Part shown: positions 7,121 to 14,920 of the stretch, piece after piece
Position numbering within the stretch: the first letter of the stretch is position 1
Layout: every line of letters begins with the position of its first letter
Assembly: GCA_964427415.1 (NCBI GenBank)
Contig: CAYRUH010000017.1
Location: 1 to 64,000 of the forward strand
Length of the DNA: 64,000 nt
From: Lentisalinibacter sp964427415
GTDB lineage: Bacteria > Pseudomonadota > Gammaproteobacteria > Steroidobacterales > Woeseiaceae
Direction: 5' to 3'
Notes under the pieces: model-generated
What the model was told of the DNA's origin: nothing
Databases searched by the model: none
Seen by the model: the letters and a program-made list of their open reading frames with translations, nothing else
Translations under genes and position numbers: made by a program

Positions 7121-9253
7121 TCAGAAGCGGTAGGTCAGGCCTGCCGCGAAGCTGCGGCCTGCGCCCGGCAGCCGGTCCCCGATCGGGATGTCGGAGCCCC
7201 CGGCGCGGTTCAGGCCGGTGAGGTGGTCGCGGTATTCCCGGTCCAGCAGGTTCTCCACCGCGACCTCCAGCGTCAGCGATCGCCGGGGCGCCCAGCCGAA
7301 TGCGAGGTTCACCAGCGCATAGCCGGCGGACTCCGTCTCACCGTTGTAGACGGCTACCCGGTGCTGGCGCCGGTAGGCCACCAGCTCGCCTCGTAGCGTG
7401 TAGCGCTCCCGCCGGTAGTCGAGGGCCACCGTGACGTTGTCCGGCGCCAGGCGGTAGAGATCGTCGTTCAGGTCCCGGCGCTCGCCGCGGACCACGCTCG
7501 CGGTGCCGTCGATGACGAGGTTTGCGGTGATGCCGTAGCGCCACGCCAAATCGAAGCCGTACAGGTCGGCGTCGACATTGTCGAACTGCAGAGCGGGTGC
7601 GCCGGACATCATCGAGGCGATCATGTTGGCGGTCATGTCCGTCGCGGGTACGCCCTGGATGTAGTCGTCCACGCGGCGGTAGTAGAACCGGGGCGAGACG
7701 CTCAGGCGTCCTGCGTTCCAGTCCAGGCCGACGTTGACCTCATTGGAGCGTTCCGCCTCCAGCCGCAGGTTGCCGATGTAGGTGCGGCCGTCGGCCAGGC
7801 CTCCGGTGGCCTGTAGCGGCAGCCACAGGTACAGCTCCTGGTAGGACGGCGCCCGGGTGCGGGAGCCGACCTCAACTACCGCCGCGAGATCGGTGGTGAG
7901 ATTGCGGCGGTAGCCGGCGACGACGTCGACATTGCCGAAGTCGATGCTCCGCCCGGCCGCGTTGAAGCGCTCCGCGAGTTCCCCGACGGCCGCCGCCATC
8001 ATGCCCATCAGCCCTCCCGCCAATACATCGCCGGCATCCGTGGAGACGTTGTTGTAACGGACGCCCAGTTCCCATTCGCCGGCGCCCGCCGTCCCCTGCC
8101 ACTCGGCATAGGCGCCGACGAGGTCCCGCTCGACGTTGACGAAGTTGTCGATGCGGAAAGCCCGGTTATTCGGGTTGCTAATGACCGCGTCGTGGGTCGC
8201 GAGTCGGCCGTCGATGCCGAAGGCCAGTTCGGTGCCGGCGACCGGGAGGCGAGCGCCCAGGGAAAAGCTGGTGCCGCGGCCGGTGGTGTGGTTGCGCCTC
8301 TGGGCCGCCGGCGGCGGTGCCGCGCGGAGGCTGTAGTTGTCCATGAGGTGGTCGACGTCGTTGTAGCCAACCTCGGCCTCCAGCGTCACCGCGCCGATGC
8401 GACGGCTGGCGGAGACGCCGTAGAGATCCGTGTCGATGTAGCGGATGTCCATGGGCAGCGACGGCGTGCCGGTCTCGCTCGTGTCGAGCCGACCCGCGAA
8501 GAGCATGGCCTCACTCGAGCCGCTGCGCCAGGCGTAGCTGACGTCGTGGCGGTCCCGGTTCAGCGCGGAGGGGCGGATGGTGCCGGCAGGCGTGTCGATG
8601 TCGTCGGCACGGTCGATCTCGGAGACTGCGGACAGTCGGTGATGCGCGTTCGCTACGGTGAGCCGGGCTGCCGAGGTGTGCGTGTTGCCGTTGTCCTCAT
8701 AGCGGCTGGCGATCCAGCCGTCGGGCGCGAACGCGGCCGACTCGGCGAACGCGCCGCGATCGATGCGCGCGTCGATGTGTCCGCCCGGGCCTTCGGCCAC
8801 GGCGGCAACCCCCGGGATGCCGCGATCGACATGCAGCGATTCCGTGATCATCGGCGAGGCGTAGGAGAGTGGGGCGTCCATGGCGTTTGGGCCGCCGCCG
8901 ATGGGGCAGATGCCATCGAGACTGACGGCCACCCGGTCGCCGTACAGACCCCGGAACTGGGCGATGCCGCTCAGCCGGCCGTTGCTGTTGACGTTGGCGC
9001 CGGGCGCGCCGCGCAGCAGTTGCGCCGTGTCCACGGCCATCACCGGGCCGGCGGAGACGACGGCCTCGTCCAGTCCGATGCGGTGCGCGGTGACGAGGAT
9101 CTCCTCGATACCGCTTCCGTCATGCGTCTCGGATGCGCGCGAGGGTTCGGCCGAGGGTCCAGCGGGGGGTTCGGACGCCTGCGCCGCGGTCGCGGCCCAT
9201 GATGCGACCAGGCAGACGGCCAGCGCCGTCCGCCCGTGATGAATCGGTTTCAT
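7121..9253 (-). CDS. TonB-dependent receptor, copper-type (OprC/NosA-like)
   Basis: 710 residues from ATG 9253, starting with a signal peptide (MKPIHHGRTALAVCLVASWA...AAQA), then a TonB-box-like IEEILVTA, plug and 22-strand-type barrel ending in Phe (FAAGLTYRF). The plug segment DGICPIGGGPNAMDAPLSY resembles the Cys/Met segment in OprC/NosA copper receptors. This suggests uptake of copper across the outer membrane. A His-rich DUF2946 protein lies 68 bases upstream on the same strand, a common partner of such receptors. The open frame extends further upstream, but only the ATG at 9253 gives a signal peptide. Metal specificity is inferred from the plug similarity and neighbour. Confidence 0.8.
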   Translation of the reverse strand: MKPIHHGRTALAVCLVASWAATAAQASEPPAGPSAEPSRASETHDGSGIEEILVTAHRIGLDEAVVSAGPVMAVDTAQLLRGAPGANVNSNGRLSGIAQFRGLYGDRVAVSLDGICPIGGGPNAMDAPLSYASPMITESLHVDRGIPGVAAVAEGPGGHIDARIDRGAFAESAAFAPDGWIASRYEDNGNTHTSAARLTVANAHHRLSAVSEIDRADDIDTPAGTIRPSALNRDRHDVSYAWRSGSSEAMLFAGRLDTSETGTPSLPMDIRYIDTDLYGVSASRRIGAVTLEAEVGYNDVDHLMDNYSLRAAPPPAAQRRNHTTGRGTSFSLGARLPVAGTELAFGIDGRLATHDAVISNPNNRAFRIDNFVNVERDLVGAYAEWQGTAGAGEWELGVRYNNVSTDAGDVLAGGLMGMMAAAVGELAERFNAAGRSIDFGNVDVVAGYRRNLTTDLAAVVEVGSRTRAPSYQELYLWLPLQATGGLADGRTYIGNLRLEAERSNEVNVGLDWNAGRLSVSPRFYYRRVDDYIQGVPATDMTANMIASMMSGAPALQFDNVDADLYGFDLAWRYGITANLVIDGTASVVRGERRDLNDDLYRLAPDNVTVALDYRRERYTLRGELVAYRRQHRVAVYNGETESAGYALVNLAFGWAPRRSLTLEVAVENLLDREYRDHLTGLNRAGGSDIPIGDRLPGAGRSFAAGLTYRF

Positions 9254-9321
9254 TGTCTGGCTCCATGTCGTGCAGCGGCGAGCGTCGGCGCGTGACCGAC
9301 ACTCACTCAGAAAAGAGGCAT

Positions 9322-9744
9322 TCAGGTCGCTGCGGGAACCGGTGGGCCGCGGGAGCGGTAATGATGGACTCGTGCCGCCGCCGGGTGCCGCGGCGCGGGG
9401 GCGACGATGACGGCCGCCGGCAAGGCCGGCACGGCCGGCCCGGCGGAGACGGGCAGGGCGGCCGCCGCGATCAGGTGTGCGATGGGGCACTGCTCGGCAG
9501 AATAGGCGTGGCCGCCGTCGCCGCTGCCGCCGGCGTCGTGATGTTCGTGTTGGATGTGATGATGGTGTGCAGCAGGCTCCCCGGCGAGACGCGCCAGCGC
9601 GCCTTGCGGCAGTCCGCTCGGACACACCTGCAACGGGAAGCCGGCACCGATGGCGGCCGGCATGAACCCGGCCGGGATCATGGCCCGCAGCAGCAGCGTG
9701 GCTGCCAGCGCAAGGAAGATTTGCGGCCGCAGAGTTCGCCTCAT
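9322..9744 (-). CDS. DUF2946-type His-rich secreted/membrane protein
   Basis: 140 residues. A hydrophobic N-terminus (IFLALAATLLLRAMIPAGFM) is followed by a conserved VCPSG segment, a His cluster (AAHHHHIQHEHHDAGG), YSAEQCPIAHL and an Ala/Pro-rich tail, as in DUF2946 proteins. These are small exported proteins found beside copper receptors and copper resistance genes; metal binding through the His cluster and two Cys is plausible but unproved. It precedes the copper-type TonB receptor on the same strand, likely one operon. ATG 9744 is preferred to the TTG one codon earlier. Confidence 0.75.
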   Translation of the reverse strand: MRRTLRPQIFLALAATLLLRAMIPAGFMPAAIGAGFPLQVCPSGLPQGALARLAGEPAAHHHHIQHEHHDAGGSGDGGHAYSAEQCPIAHLIAAAALPVSAGPAVPALPAAVIVAPAPRHPAAARVHHYRSRGPPVPAAT

Positions 9745-9750
9745 CAAAAT

Positions 9751-9756
9751 ATTATA
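9751..9756 (-). promoter_or_regulatory. Candidate -10 (TATAAT) for the DUF2946/TonB receptor operon
   Basis: A perfect TATAAT on the minus strand ends 6 bases before the ATG at 9744, in an unusually AT-rich patch. If used, transcription would begin at or next to the start codon (leaderless). No good -35 is visible because the upstream bases form the REP element. Confidence 0.3.
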
Positions 9757-9758
9757 AT

Positions 9759-9815
9759 GTAGGAGGGCCTTCAGGCCCGATTTTCATGAGGAATCGGGGC
9801 TAAAGCCCCTCCTAC
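9759..9815. repeat. REP-like palindrome pair
   Basis: Inverted pair: GTAGGAGGGCCTTCAGGCCC at 9759 and GGGGCTAAAGCCCCTCCTAC to 9815, separated by a short AT-rich spacer. The 5' GTAG tetranucleotide is the hallmark of REP elements mobilised by RAYT transposases. The pair lies between the DUF2946 gene and the methyltransferase stop codon. Confidence 0.8.
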
Positions 9816-9823
9816 ATGGTCTG

Positions 9824-10753
9824 TTATTCCGGCTTGCGGAACAGCAGCGTCATGCGGTTCGATTCGCCGACGGCCTGCAGCTCTTCCCGCAGTTCCGGGT
9901 CTTCCCGGCTGGTCGCCAGCGTCGGCGGCAGCCGCCACACCACGTCTTCGGCGGTCGGCTGGTCAGCCGGGTTCGCGTTGATATCGCTCTCGGCGGCGAG
10001 TTCGAAGCCCGCCTCCTCGAAGGCATTGATGACGAAGGTCTGCTTGAGGTAACCGGCGCTGCCGTCCGTCCTCTCGTCGGGCATGTCCGGGCGCGCCTTG
10101 TGCTGGACTACGCCCACGAGGCCGCCCGGCCTCAGCACCGCGTACGCATCGGCGAGCGCGGCCGTCAGGTAACCGCCCTCGTCCTCGAAACGGGCGAGAT
10201 TATGCAGGGCGCGGATGAACAGCATCGCATCCGCCGTCCCTTGCATCTCCCCGGGTAGCGAGCCGAGCACGAAGGCCGAGACCGCGGCGCCGTTATCGCC
10301 GGCCCAGCCTTCCGCCTGCGCGGTCCAGTCCTCCACCCAGGTCTCCTTCTCCTTGATCTGCTCGTCGCTGAAGAAGCCGAACAGCGGGAACATCTCCAGC
10401 GCATAGTCGGCCCCGATCACCCGACCGTCCGCGCCCAGATAGGGCAGCAGAATCTTCGTGTACCAGCCGCCGCCGGGCAGCGCCTCGACTACCGTCATGC
10501 CCGGTTCGATGCCGAAGAACTCCAGCGTCTCCTGCGGATGGCGGTGCTCGTAGCGGGCCTGCACCTCATCGGGCTGGGCGGCCAGGATCTCCTCCAGGCT
10601 CGCGGGCGCCGGCTCGGCGGCGGTCTCGGGTGACGCCGTCTCCGCTGCCGCTTCCGGCGCGCCGGACGGCTCGGTGGCGGGCGCCGCAGCCTCTTCGGGC
10701 TGGCCGCAGGCGGCAAGCAGCAGGGCGGCGGGCAACAGAAGGTAATTCTTCAT
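9824..10753 (-). CDS. Lipoprotein with class I SAM-methyltransferase-like domain
   Basis: 309 residues. The N-terminus MKNYLLLPAALLLAACGQPE has a clear lipobox (LAAC) with Gly at +2, followed by an Ala/Pro/Glu-rich linker of about 40 residues and a Rossmann methyltransferase-like domain: motif I region VVEALPGGGWYTKILLPYLG, acidic-loop region VIGADYALEMFP, post-I ALHNLARFEDEGGYL and LRPGGLVGVVQHK. The architecture implies a methyltransferase-like fold outside the cytoplasm, where SAM is not expected, so its activity there is uncertain. It stands alone between REP elements and a divergent hypothetical gene. The domain assignment is good; catalysis is inference. Confidence 0.75.
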   Translation of the reverse strand: MKNYLLLPAALLLAACGQPEEAAAPATEPSGAPEAAAETASPETAAEPAPASLEEILAAQPDEVQARYEHRHPQETLEFFGIEPGMTVVEALPGGGWYTKILLPYLGADGRVIGADYALEMFPLFGFFSDEQIKEKETWVEDWTAQAEGWAGDNGAAVSAFVLGSLPGEMQGTADAMLFIRALHNLARFEDEGGYLTAALADAYAVLRPGGLVGVVQHKARPDMPDERTDGSAGYLKQTFVINAFEEAGFELAAESDINANPADQPTAEDVVWRLPPTLATSREDPELREELQAVGESNRMTLLFRKPE

Positions 10754-10840
10754 GGTATTCCTCGTTCCGTCTCGCGGGGTTACTGTAAGTAAGTCGATTC
10801 TAGGGCAGTCGGCAGTCCGCGCAAACGGTAAACTCGAACC

Positions 10841-11617
10841 ATGAACTCCAGATTGCTGTTGACGGTGGTCGTTCTTTCGCTACTGGCACTGCTGGCGCTG
10901 ATCGGGCTGCAGCGGGGGCTGGAGGAGGCGGTGGAGGAGCGCAACCGGCAGGAGCCGGCGCAGGAGAGCGCGCCGCCAGCCGCATCTCCACCTCGGGAAG
11001 GGGAAGCCGGGACCGCGGCCAGGCGCGAGGCGCCGCCCGAAGACTGGCCGCTCGTCGAGGCGGACGCGGGGTGTCTCACGTACACCCAGGCGAGACGTGA
11101 TCCGGGCCTCCGGCGCGAAATGGAGCGATTGCGCGGGGCGGGTCTCCTGAGGGACGACTTCGAACCCTACCGGCACGTCGAAGATGAAACGCTGGAAGAC
11201 CTTGCAGGGTCAGGGGAGACGGCCGCCATGATGGTCCTGGGCCAGCGACGGCTCCGGGCAGCGCTGGGGCAGGATCCTGCCGGCGCCGTGGACCGGCTAA
11301 CCGGCCGTCCGTCGCCGCAAAAGGGTGGCTCGATCGATCTGGAAGCAATCAATCAAAGACTTCTCGACGAGGCCGCCGGCTGGTTCTACCGGGCAGCCCT
11401 CAACGGACGCATATACGCTCTGCAAGAATACGGCTACGCCATGCAGTGGCGCGAAGGCCTCATGGAAGCGCCCGTCCGACTCGGCTGGGTCGATGAGACG
11501 GACTGGAGCAGGATGACCCGGATGGAGCAGGCGGCCTGGTCGCCCTGGAACGTCTACGCCGAGGCCATCTACGATCTCGCGCCCTCGCTCACCACCGGTT
11601 TTTCCGGCATCGGCTAA
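10841..11617 (+). CDS. Membrane-anchored hypothetical protein with Sel1/TPR-like segment
   Basis: 258 residues. One N-terminal transmembrane helix (LLLTVVVLSLLALLALIGL), a charged Glu/Pro-rich linker (residues 25-70), then a soluble domain. AAGWFYRAALNGRIYALQEY resembles a Sel1-like repeat (AxxWxxxAAxxGxxxAxxxYG). The protein is probably anchored in the inner membrane with the domain in the periplasm. Function is unknown. It is followed after 9 bases by a 59-codon gene and then a PLP decarboxylase; whether these form a unit is unclear. Confidence 0.6.
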   Translation: MNSRLLLTVVVLSLLALLALIGLQRGLEEAVEERNRQEPAQESAPPAASPPREGEAGTAARREAPPEDWPLVEADAGCLTYTQARRDPGLRREMERLRGAGLLRDDFEPYRHVEDETLEDLAGSGETAAMMVLGQRRLRAALGQDPAGAVDRLTGRPSPQKGGSIDLEAINQRLLDEAAGWFYRAALNGRIYALQEYGYAMQWREGLMEAPVRLGWVDETDWSRMTRMEQAAWSPWNVYAEAIYDLAPSLTTGFSGIG

Positions 11618-11626
11618 TCGATCGCA

Positions 11627-11806
11627 ATGAAATCCGAAGAGACACAGTTGCTCCGTGACCGTATCGTCAAACGATTTCTGGCAGACCAGCAGGATGCCGG
11701 GCTGCAGCCGCTGGACATCCTCATGTCCGATTTCGATATCAATCAGTTCGAGTCGAGCCTCTGTCCGGGTGTTTCCGATGCGCTCGAACGAGACGGTTGG
11801 CAGTAG
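11627..11806 (+). CDS. Small hypothetical protein (59 aa)
   Basis: A short frame starting ATG AAA TCC GAA GAG and ending TAG at 11804-11806. The product is acidic, apparently soluble and without a signal peptide, with one Cys (FESSLCPGVSDALER). Support comes from its position: it starts 10 bases after the previous stop and its TAG overlaps an in-frame GTG of the decarboxylase gene (TAGTG), the usual layout of coupled genes. I recognise no family. Confidence 0.45.
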   Translation: MKSEETQLLRDRIVKRFLADQQDAGLQPLDILMSDFDINQFESSLCPGVSDALERDGWQ

Positions 11807-11829
11807 TGGGGGAACGATTACACCAGTTC

Positions 11830-13308
11830 ATGTCGGTCGATGAAAAAAGATTGGCAGCGCTGGAGGTCCGGGCCGCGGCGCTGCACCCCACCGCCGAAGA
11901 ACGTGCCGATCTCCTGACCGCCGTCAGCGAGCGTGCGGAAGACTATCTGACGCGACTGGACACCATGCCCGCCTACACGCGGCCCGATCCCGCCGCCCTG
12001 GCGGTGCTCGATGAGCCGTTCGGCGACGAGCCCGTACCTGTCGATCATGTGCTTGCCGCCTACGCCCGTGGCGTCGAGCGCCCCGGCGTCAACGAGACGG
12101 TAGGCCGCTTCTTCGGCTTTATCCCCGGCAGCGGGCTGTACGCCGCGGCGCTCGGCGATTACCTGGCGGCGGTCACCAACCCCTACGCCGGCGTGACCTA
12201 TGCCGGCCCCGGCGCGGTGCGGATGGAGCGCCGCCTGCTGCGCTGGGTGGCGGAGTTCATCGGCTACCCGGAAACCGCGGCCGGCGACCTCACCTCCGGC
12301 GGCAGCATCGCCATCCTCTCCGCCATGGTGACGGCGCGGGAAGCCTGCGGCGTGCGTGCGCGGGAGGTCGAACGCACGGTCGTCTATCTCACCGCCCAGA
12401 CCCACCACTGCGTGGACAAGGCGCTGGCCATCGCCGGCCTCGGCGAGTGCGTGCAGCGGCGCATACCGCTGAATTCTCGGTATCGCATGGACGTCGCCGC
12501 GCTGAAGGCGCAGATCCCGCAGGATCGCGCCAACGGGCTGAGACCCTGGCTGGTCGTCGCCTCCGCCGGCACTACCGACACCGGGGCGGTGGATCCGCTG
12601 CCGGCCATCGCGGACGTGGCGGAGCGCGAGGGTCTGTGGCTTCATATCGACGGAGCCTACGGCGCTGCGTTCGCCCTGACCGCCGATGGCAAAGCCCGGC
12701 TGGCCGGCATGGAGCGGGCCGACTCCCTCGTACTCGACCCCCACAAAGGTCTGTTCCTGCCTTTCGGCACCGGACTGGTGCTGGTACGCGACGGCCAAAA
12801 GCTGCGGCAGGCCTACACTTTCACTGCTAGCTACATGCAGGACACCGGCGGCTTCGGCGAGGCCATGGAACTCTCGCCGGCGGCCGCCTCGCCGGAGCTG
12901 AGCCGCCACTTCCGCGCGCTGCGTCTGTGGCTGCCGCTGAAACTCGCCGGCGTGGACGCCTTCCGCGCGGCGCTGGAGGAGAAGCTGCTGCTCGCCCGCT
13001 ACTTCCATGCGCGCATGGCGGAACTGCCCGGCTTCGAGGTGGGTCCGGAGCCGGACCTGTCCATCGTCGTGTTCCGCTACGTACCCGGCGAAGGCGATGC
13101 CGACGAATTCAACCGCCGGCTGGCCGAACGCATCCAGGCGGACGGCCGCATCTACCTCTCCACGACACGCCTCGACGGGCGCAACGTGCTGCGGCTCGCT
13201 ATCCTGAACGTGCGCACCCACCGGCGCGAGGTGGACCTGGCCATCGAGGTCATCCGCGAGACTGCTGCGGCCCTGGATGACCGCGCCGACCCGCTGCGGC
13301 GCGGCTAG
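11830..13308 (+). CDS. Group II PLP-dependent decarboxylase (aromatic-L-amino-acid/glutamate decarboxylase-like)
   Basis: 492 residues from ATG 11830; an in-frame GTG at 11806, overlapping the previous stop, would add 8. Fold-type I PLP enzyme: SGGSIAILSAMVTAR phosphate-binding region, HIDGAYGAA with the Asp that contacts the pyridine nitrogen, and LDPHKGLFLPFGTG with the Schiff-base Lys306. TQTHHCVDKALAIAGL is the conserved His region stacking on PLP. The family covers decarboxylases of aromatic amino acids, glutamate and related acids, plus some aldehyde synthases. The substrate is not predictable. Its stop codon overlaps that of the convergent reductase gene within a shared CTAG. Confidence 0.85.
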   Translation: MSVDEKRLAALEVRAAALHPTAEERADLLTAVSERAEDYLTRLDTMPAYTRPDPAALAVLDEPFGDEPVPVDHVLAAYARGVERPGVNETVGRFFGFIPGSGLYAAALGDYLAAVTNPYAGVTYAGPGAVRMERRLLRWVAEFIGYPETAAGDLTSGGSIAILSAMVTAREACGVRAREVERTVVYLTAQTHHCVDKALAIAGLGECVQRRIPLNSRYRMDVAALKAQIPQDRANGLRPWLVVASAGTTDTGAVDPLPAIADVAEREGLWLHIDGAYGAAFALTADGKARLAGMERADSLVLDPHKGLFLPFGTGLVLVRDGQKLRQAYTFTASYMQDTGGFGEAMELSPAAASPELSRHFRALRLWLPLKLAGVDAFRAALEEKLLLARYFHARMAELPGFEVGPEPDLSIVVFRYVPGEGDADEFNRRLAERIQADGRIYLSTTRLDGRNVLRLAILNVRTHRREVDLAIEVIRETAAALDDRADPLRRG

Positions 13309-14051
13309 CGGTACTCGGGATTCTCGAAGCCGAAGCGCTCGCCGGCCTCCCAGGCGCTGCGCTGATTGCCGTACGCCGGGATGCCGCCGGCATCCTTCAG
13401 CATCCGCGCCAGGTGCATGAGGTTCCAGCTCATGAAGGTGACGTTACGCTGCGTGAATTCGTTGTCGAACCCGACCGGCCCTTCGTCGGACCCCTCGCTC
13501 GGCCGATCGCCGTAGCTCGGGCCGGGTCCGGCCTCGCCGATCCAGCCGGCATCGCACTGGGGCGGGATGACGTAGCCCAGGTGCTGCAGCGCATACATCA
13601 CGCCCATGCCGACGTGCTTCACGCCGTCCTCGTTGCCGGTGACGATGCAGCCGCCGACGCGCCCGTAGTAGACGTACTGGCCTTTGTCGTTGGTCTCGCC
13701 GGACTGGGAGTAAAGGCGCTCGATCACCCGCGAACAGACCGAGGATTTCTCGCCGAGCCAGATGGGCGTGCCGATCACCAGGATGTGGGCGGCGTGGACT
13801 TTCTCGTAGAGCCCGGGCCAGTCATCGCGCTCGAAACCGTGCTCGGTCATGTCCGGCTGCACGCCGGGCGCGATGCGGTGGTCGACGGCGCGCACGGTCT
13901 CCACGGCGACGCCCTGTTCGCGCATGATGTGGCGTGACGCCTCCATCAGGCGGTCGGTGTGAGAGGGCTCGGGCGAGCGCTTCAACGTGCAGTTGACGAA
14001 GAGTGCGCGCAGATCGTCGTAGCGCGCCGGCGGTTTGTCCTGCTGTTCCAT
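13305..14051 (-). CDS. Flavodoxin-fold NAD(P)H-dependent FMN reductase family protein
   Basis: 248 residues from ATG 14051, chosen because AAGGAG lies 7 bases upstream; a start 10 codons earlier is possible. The LRALFVNCTLKRSPEPSHTDRL phosphate-loop region and the LVIGTPIWLGEKSSVCSRVIERL stretch mark the NADPH-dependent FMN reductase branch of the flavodoxin fold, and GGCIVTGNEDG fits the second flavin-contact loop. It is cytoplasmic and probably reduces flavin, quinone or xenobiotics with NAD(P)H. The last codon overlaps the decarboxylase stop tail to tail. Confidence 0.8.
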   Translation of the reverse strand: MEQQDKPPARYDDLRALFVNCTLKRSPEPSHTDRLMEASRHIMREQGVAVETVRAVDHRIAPGVQPDMTEHGFERDDWPGLYEKVHAAHILVIGTPIWLGEKSSVCSRVIERLYSQSGETNDKGQYVYYGRVGGCIVTGNEDGVKHVGMGVMYALQHLGYVIPPQCDAGWIGEAGPGPSYGDRPSEGSDEGPVGFDNEFTQRNVTFMSWNLMHLARMLKDAGGIPAYGNQRSAWEAGERFGFENPEYR

Positions 14052-14143
14052 CGGTCGCTCCTTATTCCTGTTTCCGGACATACCTTAAACGTTCGCCGCC
14101 GGCCTTGCAGGAAGCCTGAAACCCGGATGTTAATATTCGGCTA

Positions 14144-14920
14144 ATGTCAGTGAAAAATCGTATCCGGAGCTTTCTAACGGCCCTGCAGGGGCGCGAGATT
14201 GCCGTCACGGCGACGTCCGTGTTTGCACTCCTGGTGATCGGGGCACTGCTCGTCTGGATGACCAGGGACCGGGTCCCGGACTTCCGGCAGTACGAGGCGG
14301 GGATCGAGCGCAAGGCGCAGTTTTTCGATTTCATGCGGCCGCTCATCCGTGAGGAGAATGCGCGGGTGCTCGAAGACCGTCGCCGGCTCCGGGAACTGGC
14401 CGCCGAAGACGACCTCGGCTGGCTGGATCGCCGCTGGCTACGCGGCCTGGCCGGGGAATACCGGCTGGATCCGGAAGATTTCGATGAGGAGTCGCTGATC
14501 GATGCCCTCATGCGCCGCGTCGACGCGGTGCCGATGTCGCTGGCGCTCGCCCAGGCGGCGAAGGAATCCGGCTGGGGCACGTCGCGCTTTGCCCGCAGGG
14601 GTTACAATTTCTTCGGCGAATGGTGCTACGAGGAAGGCTGCGGGCTGGTGCCGCTGGCGCGGGCGGCAGGCCGCAGCCACGAGGTGCGCGCCTTCGACAG
14701 CCCTCGCGACTCCGTCGCGAATTACATCCGCAACATCAACACCAACCGCAGCTACCGGGAGTTACGGGAGGCGCGTGCGAGTCTGCGTGCGCAGGACAGG
14801 CCGCTCTCGGGCCTGGTGCTGGCCGAGCAACTGCAGCGGTATTCCGAGCGGGGACAGGCTTACGTCGAGGAGATCAAGGGCCTCATCCGCTATAACAAAC
14901 TGGAGCGGTCCGGTGCGTGA
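14144..14920 (+). CDS. Bax-like peptidoglycan glucosaminidase
   Basis: 258 residues. One N-terminal membrane helix (VTATSVFALLVIGALLVWM), a charged stalk and a glucosaminidase (PF01832) domain with the catalytic Glu in AQAAKESGWGTSRFAR and the typical YNFFGEWCYEEGCG and FDSPRDSVANYIRNINTN motifs. It matches the Bax family, which would cleave glycan strands of peptidoglycan on the periplasmic side of the inner membrane. The next gene, a polysaccharide deacetylase lipoprotein, overlaps it by 8 bases, suggesting coupled cell-wall or exopolysaccharide remodelling. Confidence 0.88.
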   Translation: MSVKNRIRSFLTALQGREIAVTATSVFALLVIGALLVWMTRDRVPDFRQYEAGIERKAQFFDFMRPLIREENARVLEDRRRLRELAAEDDLGWLDRRWLRGLAGEYRLDPEDFDEESLIDALMRRVDAVPMSLALAQAAKESGWGTSRFARRGYNFFGEWCYEEGCGLVPLARAAGRSHEVRAFDSPRDSVANYIRNINTNRSYRELREARASLRAQDRPLSGLVLAEQLQRYSERGQAYVEEIKGLIRYNKLERSGA

